Shown: one piece after another, positions 59,051 to 64,000 of the stretch
Position numbering within the stretch: position 1 is the stretch's first letter
How the letters are laid out: every line of letters begins with the position of its first letter
NCBI GenBank assembly: GCA_041946685.1
Contig: JBHGAV010000011.1
Location: forward strand, 1 to 64,000
Length of the DNA stretch: 64,000 nucleotides
Reading direction: 5' to 3'
Origin: JBHGAV01 sp041946685
Lineage (GTDB): Bacteria > Acidobacteriota > Terriglobia > Bryobacterales > Bryobacteraceae
Translations under genes and position numbers: made by a program
Notes under the pieces: generated by a model
Database searches by the model: none
Seen by the model: only the letters and a program-made list of their open reading frames with translations
What the model was told of the DNA's origin: nothing

Positions 59051-60172
59051 ATGCCGGTGTACGAGAACAATCTCCGCCTGAGCCAAATGGAATACGAACA
59101 GCGGCGAGTGTGTCTGCACTCCAAACCACGCTGCCTGGGGCTGGTGCTCGGCAACCAGTGCAACCTCAACTGCATCCACTGTTACCAGGCAAAGAATGGA
59201 GAATCGCTGTTCGCCATCCCTGAGGTCGCCGAAAGGCTGCGGCGCGAGCTGAGGGCGCTGTATCCGTATGTGGCCACGTTGCGCATCCTGGGCGGCGAGG
59301 TTTTCGCCATACGCGGTTTCGGAGATCTGGTCGATGACGTGGCGGCGCAGGTCCGGCGTCCCATCCTGAGCATCAGCACCAACGGCACCTTGATCGACGA
59401 CGCATGGGCCGAGCGGCTGGTGCGGACCCCGTTCTCCAGCGTCACCTTATCCATCGACGGCGGGACTCGCGCTACCTATAACCGCATCCGCCGAGGTGCC
59501 GACCTGGACCACGTGCTTGCCAACATCGACCGCCTGCAACGCCGGAAGGCACGGGAAAAGAGCGAGTTGCCGTACCTGGATTCTTTCTTTGTCATCATGC
59601 GATCCAATTTCCGCGAGATTCCTGCGTACCTGCAACTGATGCGCGACCACGGCATGCTCGACGTCGCCTTCCAGACCATGGAGCTGTCGCCGGAGAACCT
59701 GGCCCGCCGGCCGGCGCTTGAAGTTGAAGAGACGATCAGAGACAGAGGCGAAGTGGAAGAGTTGCACGCGATCCTGAGGGAGGCGCTGCCCCGCCATCGC
59801 GGTAGCTTCCGCATGATACGCGTGAGCGGCCTGCAAACGCTCTTCGAGGCCCACGGGCTCAGCGCCGCCTTCATGGAGGAGAACGGAAAAGGCCTGTATC
59901 CGGACAGCGACGGTCTCGGAGAAGGCGTCTTCGAACTCTGCCCCAACCCGTGGACAACCCTCTTCGTCACTGAAAGCGGCGATGCGCACCTTTGTTTTCT
60001 TGCCCAGCCCATCGGCAACGTGCACCGGGAGCCGCTGATGGCCTTGTGGAACTCTCCCGCCGCAATCGCCAAGCGGAGCGATATCATCGCCGGCCGATAC
60101 CTGGCCTCCGGCTGCTCGAGCCAGTACTGCGGCTGGCGGGAAGGCACGGCCGCGCCCCAGCGAGCGGGTTAA
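59051..60172 (+). CDS. Radical SAM protein with SPASM-like C-terminal domain
   Basis: This 373-aa radical SAM enzyme has the [4Fe-4S] motif CNLNCIHC (Cys37, Cys41, Cys44), the GGE-type motif LGGEVF, and ISTNGTL. A C-terminal cysteine set (CPNPW, HLC, then GCSSQYCGW) fits a SPASM/twitch auxiliary cluster domain. SPASM enzymes modify peptides or act as oxidoreductases. No small precursor peptide gene is found on either side (22 bp upstream, 53 bp downstream). Its operon partners are glycosyltransferases, so a sugar, lipid or protein-linked substrate is possible. The predicted function is therefore open. Confidence 0.85.
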   Translation: MPVYENNLRLSQMEYEQRRVCLHSKPRCLGLVLGNQCNLNCIHCYQAKNGESLFAIPEVAERLRRELRALYPYVATLRILGGEVFAIRGFGDLVDDVAAQVRRPILSISTNGTLIDDAWAERLVRTPFSSVTLSIDGGTRATYNRIRRGADLDHVLANIDRLQRRKAREKSELPYLDSFFVIMRSNFREIPAYLQLMRDHGMLDVAFQTMELSPENLARRPALEVEETIRDRGEVEELHAILREALPRHRGSFRMIRVSGLQTLFEAHGLSAAFMEENGKGLYPDSDGLGEGVFELCPNPWTTLFVTESGDAHLCFLAQPIGNVHREPLMALWNSPAAIAKRSDIIAGRYLASGCSSQYCGWREGTAAPQRAG

Positions 60173-60225
60173 GCGCTCGGGCGCGCGGGGAGGCCCGAGG
60201 ACTGGCCGGCCATTCGGACCGGAGC

Positions 60226-62451
60226 TTACCTTGGGGGAGGCACGAAGGTGAGCGTGGCTTTGGCGTCAATCTTGTTGAACTGCATGGGGAAGCTGCGCCC
60301 GGCCTGCCACGCTTCCCACTGGTCCTTATAGTGCCTGGAGAGAACCTGGCCTGACTGGCCCAGGGTGATGTTTTGGGTGGACTGGTCCAGGCCGGCAAAA
60401 TCGACCACCATGCGCATGGAAGGCCCGAAAGCCATTCCTTGGGGTTTCTGTAGGATGGTTTCCGACGAACCACTCATCGGCACCCGGCCCAGGTTGAAGT
60501 ACTTGCCCAAGACCGGAAGACGGCCGATCACGGGATTGTCCAAGACAATAGAGTTGTAACGGCCATAGTCCCACCGAGAGACGTCGCGGCCCTGCATGCG
60601 GCGGCCTTCCGCAATGGCTTCAGAGACGTTGTCGAGCAGGAACTTGTCGAAATCGTCGAACCAGTCCTTGGGGCGCTCGCGAAGGAGCCTCTCGATTACG
60701 GCCGGGGCGGCGGGAATCGAATAGACAGGCTGGGCGGCCTTCGAAGCTCGGCGGGCGAGCGCGGCCCTCAGGTGCAGATAGGAGAGGGTTGCGATCATCG
60801 GCGCGGGGCTCGATGCGGACATGCATCCGTCCCATTTCCCAAGCAATTCGACGGCTTCGTCCAGGCCCGGATAGGACGTGCGGCGGCGGGAGTGGGCGGC
60901 CACGATCTCACGCGCGAGAAAATGGCTGAAACCGGAGTAGACATCCATCTGTAAGGAACGCATGTCCTCCGCCTTCCACTCTCGCCCGGCTTGCAGACGG
61001 TCGCGGATCTGCCGGTAGCGATAGGGGGAAGCGAAATAGCCGCTGACACGGTACGGGAAGTCCGCCGGGAACGGATTCTGGTTCGCGGAAACGATCATGC
61101 CGGAGGGCGGATTGAAGACGGAAGGCAGTCGCTCGAAGGGCATGTAACCATCCCATTCGGACTTGCCCTCAGAGCCGTCCACGGGTACGCTGCCGTCGAA
61201 GTCCTTGCGGACAGGCAGACGGCCTGCCGCCTGGTAGCCGATGTTGCCGGCGGCGTCGGCGTAAACGAAGTTGACGGCCGGTCCGGGCAAGCGGGACAGC
61301 GCGGCGCGGAAGCCGTCCCAGTTGACTGCGCGGTTGAGGTCGAGGATCGGGAACTGGGCGCCGGCGGGATCGGCCGCGGTCCAGCGAAGCGAGAGGGAAC
61401 GGCCGCCTTCGGTGATCACAACAGGCCCGTGCCGGGTGACCCAGGTGAGGATGGTCTCGGTGGGAGCTCCGCGAACACGGATGAGCTCGCGCTCCGGGCG
61501 TGCCTGCTCCACGCGCCCGGAGAATTCGTACCGCCCGCTGGCCGGATCGAGCTTCTCGACGTACAGGTCCTGGACATCGAATTCCAGGCTGGTGATGGAC
61601 CAGGCGATGCGATCGTTGTGGCCGATCAGCACACCGGGAAGTCCCGGTACCGTGACACCGGTCACGTTCAGCCGGGGCCCGCGCAGGTGGACCATGTGCC
61701 ATATGGATGGCATGCCGAGCTCCAGGTGCGGATCGCCGGCGAGCAGGGGCCTCCGGGAAGCGGTGTGTGCGCCGGAAACGGCCCAGGCGTTGGAGCCGGG
61801 GAGCGTCTCTCCGTCCAGATGCGGGGGCAGCAGGAAGTTGACCTTCGCGGCATCGCCGTTGGCGAGCAAGTTCTCCTTGCGCAGCTCGCGGCGCCAGGAG
61901 CTTTCCAGGGTTTCAACCATGGTCAGGCACACCAGCAGGGAGTCGGTGACGAACCAGGGGCGCGGGTCATAACGGAGCAGGGAGAACTCGAGCGGGAGGC
62001 GGCCACGGTGGCTCTCCAGGAAGTGGTTCACGCCTCGGGCGTAAGCGGCCAGAACGGCACGGTCGGCGGCAGGGAGACGCCGGGCGTATTCGCCCGCAAT
62101 CCTGGCGAGGCGCAGGCGGCGCATCAAGCGGTCGGATTCGAGAGCGGCGGCTCCGACGACATCGGAGAGCTCGCCGGCCGCCCGGCGGCGCATGGCGTCC
62201 ATCTGGAAGAATCTGTCCTGGGCGGTGACGTAGCCCTGTACGAAGAAGACGTCGGGCAGGGTGGCGCCGAGAACGTGGGGGACGCCGAGGCCGTCCCACG
62301 AAACGACGGCGCGGGCGCTCACCGGGGCCGCGAGCTGTCCGGAAGTCCGCGAAAGCGGCCGCCAAGCATACCAATAGGCTGCCACGACGAGGGCCACGAG
62401 CAGGACGGCGATGATTCCGTTGACAACCTTGAGCAGCCGGGCAAGCGTCAA
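60226..62451 (-). CDS. Penicillin acylase-family (S45) Ntn hydrolase
   Basis: This 741-aa amidohydrolase precursor has an N-terminal hydrophobic anchor (about 10-29) and the autocleavage site LPGSNAWAVSG, where Ser220 becomes the nucleophile. The alpha chain would be residues 1-219 and the beta chain 220-741. The family cleaves amides such as acyl-homoserine lactones, beta-lactams or acylated amino acids; the natural substrate is unknown. The start is TTG 62451. It is convergent with the radical SAM gene and divergent from the CorC-like gene. Confidence 0.9.
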   Translation of the reverse strand: MTLARLLKVVNGIIAVLLVALVVAAYWYAWRPLSRTSGQLAAPVSARAVVSWDGLGVPHVLGATLPDVFFVQGYVTAQDRFFQMDAMRRRAAGELSDVVGAAALESDRLMRRLRLARIAGEYARRLPAADRAVLAAYARGVNHFLESHRGRLPLEFSLLRYDPRPWFVTDSLLVCLTMVETLESSWRRELRKENLLANGDAAKVNFLLPPHLDGETLPGSNAWAVSGAHTASRRPLLAGDPHLELGMPSIWHMVHLRGPRLNVTGVTVPGLPGVLIGHNDRIAWSITSLEFDVQDLYVEKLDPASGRYEFSGRVEQARPERELIRVRGAPTETILTWVTRHGPVVITEGGRSLSLRWTAADPAGAQFPILDLNRAVNWDGFRAALSRLPGPAVNFVYADAAGNIGYQAAGRLPVRKDFDGSVPVDGSEGKSEWDGYMPFERLPSVFNPPSGMIVSANQNPFPADFPYRVSGYFASPYRYRQIRDRLQAGREWKAEDMRSLQMDVYSGFSHFLAREIVAAHSRRRTSYPGLDEAVELLGKWDGCMSASSPAPMIATLSYLHLRAALARRASKAAQPVYSIPAAPAVIERLLRERPKDWFDDFDKFLLDNVSEAIAEGRRMQGRDVSRWDYGRYNSIVLDNPVIGRLPVLGKYFNLGRVPMSGSSETILQKPQGMAFGPSMRMVVDFAGLDQSTQNITLGQSGQVLSRHYKDQWEAWQAGRSFPMQFNKIDAKATLTFVPPPR

Positions 62452-62585
62452 GTAGCAATTTTACCGAACGGGTGACTGGACCGGGCTGCGCGAACGACAA
62501 GTGCCTTCCCCCCCTGCGGCAGGGGTGGCGGCGCGGCGGAGAGTGCGGCTTTTGGGCTATCTTGAATGTCAGCCGCCGGAATGGC

Positions 62586-63908
62586 ATGGACACTTACACC
62601 GGCTACCGATTGCTGCTGCTGGCGCTGATTGTGAGCGCCAACGCGTTCTTCGCCGCATCCGAGGTCGCGCTGATCTCCGTCCGGCCGAGCAGGCTGAAGG
62701 AATTGGCGAAGGAAGGAGGTGTCGGCCCTCAGGCCGCGCTGAGCCTGCTGTCGAATCCGAGGCGGCTCCTCTCGGTGGTTCAGGTAGGGGTCACACTCGC
62801 CAGCCTCGGGTTGGGTTGGGCCGGCCAGGAGACGATCTACGGACTCGTTGTAGGACTGTTCCGGCCGCTCGCGTCCCCCTCCGGCGAAAGGTTTTTGCAC
62901 GCGGCCAGCTTCGCCGCCGCATTCCTTCTGATCACCTTCCTCCACGTGGTGATAGGGGAAGTGGTTCCGAAGAACCTGGCGATTGAGAAGGCGGACGGGC
63001 TGGCCATCTTGGTCGCGCCTCCGCTGCTGGTCTTCTACAAGGCCGTCGGTCCGTTCGTGTGGGCCATCGAGCGCTCGGCGGCGGTTCTGTCCCGATGGAT
63101 CGGCCTTCGCGGCGAGCCGCGCGGCGGCGGACACTCGGCGGAAGAACTGAAAATGATCGTCAGCTCCGCGCGGGGAGCCGGCGACCTGCCCAGGTTCGGG
63201 GAGGACGTGATCCACCGGGTTCTCGATCTGGATGACGTTTCGGTGCGAGAAATCATGGTGCCGCGTAACGGCATCGTCTCCGTATCGGTGGATTCAGCGC
63301 CGGAGGAGATCGCCAGGACCTTCCGCGAGCACCAGTACTCCCGCGTGCCGGTGTGGGAGGGGGGACCGGAGCACATCATCGGCATTCTGCACTCCAAGGA
63401 CCTCCCGAGGTTCCTGGAAGCGCCTGGGACCGCGTTCAAGTCCAGCCTGCGTTCTCTTCTGCGAAAGCCGCCTGTGGTGCCGGAAACAAAACCAGTAAGC
63501 CAGATGGTGGATGAATTCCGCCGCAGCCGCATCCACATGGCGCTGGTCGTGGACGAATTCGGAACGATCGTGGGCATCGTCACGTTCGAGGACGTCCTGG
63601 AACAGATCTTCGGAGAGATCGAGGATGAGCAGGACCTGGCGCCGCAGCCGGCCCCGGCCGAGGCTGCCGTTCTTACCGTCGATGGATCAACTACCATACT
63701 GGACCTGGAGACGCAGTACGGCATCGTGCTTCCGGGAGGCGCGGACTTCGAGACGCTGGCCGGCTTCCTCTTGTCGCGTCTGGGGTTCATCCCCAAGCCG
63801 GGGGAGCGGGTCGAGGAAGAGGGCCGGCGGTACACGGTTCTGGAGATGGACCGCAACCGGATCGCCCGGGTGTTGATCGAGAAGATACCGCCGCGCCAGG
63901 CGGCGTGA
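62586..63908 (+). CDS. CNNM/CorC-family (hemolysin-like) transporter
   Basis: This 440-aa protein has the standard layout. A DUF21/CNNM transmembrane domain (about 1-185) has SANAFFAASEVALISV. A paired CBS domain region (about 205-325; VREIMVPRNGIVS marks its start) and a C-terminal CorC/HlyC domain (about 350-435) with ETLAGFLLSRLGFIPKPGE follow. Members export Mg2+ or Co2+. Family-length and intact; ATG 62586 was selected since the first helix starts right after. A further exported gene follows 36 bp downstream. Confidence 0.92.
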   Translation: MDTYTGYRLLLLALIVSANAFFAASEVALISVRPSRLKELAKEGGVGPQAALSLLSNPRRLLSVVQVGVTLASLGLGWAGQETIYGLVVGLFRPLASPSGERFLHAASFAAAFLLITFLHVVIGEVVPKNLAIEKADGLAILVAPPLLVFYKAVGPFVWAIERSAAVLSRWIGLRGEPRGGGHSAEELKMIVSSARGAGDLPRFGEDVIHRVLDLDDVSVREIMVPRNGIVSVSVDSAPEEIARTFREHQYSRVPVWEGGPEHIIGILHSKDLPRFLEAPGTAFKSSLRSLLRKPPVVPETKPVSQMVDEFRRSRIHMALVVDEFGTIVGIVTFEDVLEQIFGEIEDEQDLAPQPAPAEAAVLTVDGSTTILDLETQYGIVLPGGADFETLAGFLLSRLGFIPKPGERVEEEGRRYTVLEMDRNRIARVLIEKIPPRQAA

Positions 63909-63944
63909 GCGGTTCGATATGATTTGCATCACAGGGGAGGAAGA

Positions 63945-64000
63945 ATGAAACACAGAACCAGGATGTATTTCGCAGCGGTGATGACATTGTTGCTGGCGCC
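63945..64000 (+). CDS. Start of an exported protein, cut off by the window end
   Basis: Only 18 codons are visible. ATG 63945 follows a strong GGGGAGG (63934-63940) and encodes MKHRTRMYFAAVMTLLLA, the start of a signal peptide: basic n-region then a hydrophobic core. Nothing can be said of its function. Confidence 0.6.
   Translation, partial: MKHRTRMYFAAVMTLLLA

Noticed and set aside
59029..60225. A RiPP precursor peptide next to the radical SAM gene
   Set aside because: The gaps are 22 and 53 bp, too short, and no small ORF overlaps with suitable signals.

Overview
The window is compact, GC-rich bacterial chromosome with about 51 protein-coding genes and one truncated tRNA. It encodes full outer-membrane biogenesis machinery: a BamA-type protein, a SurA-like chaperone, TamB, an Mla/MCE lipid-transport operon, a LolD/FtsX-type exporter and many lipoproteins. 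It also carries a hopanoid/ChbG-type deacetylase, FliA-type sigma factor, DUF4440 lipoprotein and Tat-exported glycoside-hydrolase-like protein. The host is therefore a Gram-negative bacterium, and my best inference is an Acidobacteriota (Bryobacterales/Solibacter-like) member. The phylum is inferred from gene content and style, not from a marker comparison. TTG and GTG starts are frequent, genes often overlap by 1-4 nt, and several convergent pairs share their stop codons.

Layout. 1-55: 3' part of initiator tRNA-fMet. 185-3216: DapA/NanA-family lyase, group II PLP decarboxylase and an SGNH lipoprotein esterase. 3248-6536: ABC ATPase plus FtsX-like permease. 6577-13846: RibA, a LytS-like kinase, a GGDEF enzyme, a GAF-histidine kinase with its NarL-type regulator, and SppA. 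13866-14621: FliA-like sigma factor behind a hairpin-rich leader. 14920-19712 (minus strand): NYN/OST-HTH protein, MlaE, MlaF, MlaD and HpnK-like deacetylase in one apparent operon. 19829-22385: DUF4440 lipoprotein, TadA, and an unusual AT-rich regulatory island with a zinc-finger/sigma-4-like protein and a CI-like regulator in divergent orientation. 22355-32383: glycosyltransferase, GlyA, RpiB, ProS, DUF2007, ComEC, PfkB kinase, EamA transporter and a zinc-ribbon membrane protein.

32465-40690 is a translationally coupled envelope-assembly operon: a BamA-like protein with about seven POTRA repeats, a SurA-N-like chaperone, TamB and protein-L-isoaspartate methyltransferase. 40785-53062 is a surface-glycosylation neighbourhood with three related GT-C membrane proteins carrying different C-terminal beta-sandwich modules, a GT2-GtrA-methyltransferase fusion and a lipoprotein built from a tandem duplication. 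It is interrupted by an ACE-like M2 peptidase, a small membrane protein and a cupin. 53071-64000: Tat-exported GH-like protein, a sugar-nucleotide/glycosyltransferase/radical-SAM cluster, a penicillin-acylase-family hydrolase, a CorC/CNNM-family protein and the start of an exported protein.

The most interesting parts are the CI-like/zinc-finger pair with nested dyads at 21398-21671, the GT-C family with swapped extracytoplasmic modules and its partner lipoprotein, the triple fusion at 43163-44842, and the Mla operon. That operon has a precise 34-residue repeat in MlaD, a missing Walker-B glutamate in MlaF and an RNA-binding-type NYN/LOTUS gene at its head. There is no CRISPR array, insertion sequence, integrase or complete prophage. 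No gene-free stretch exceeds 300 bp; the longest are 14622-14919 and 21398-21671.
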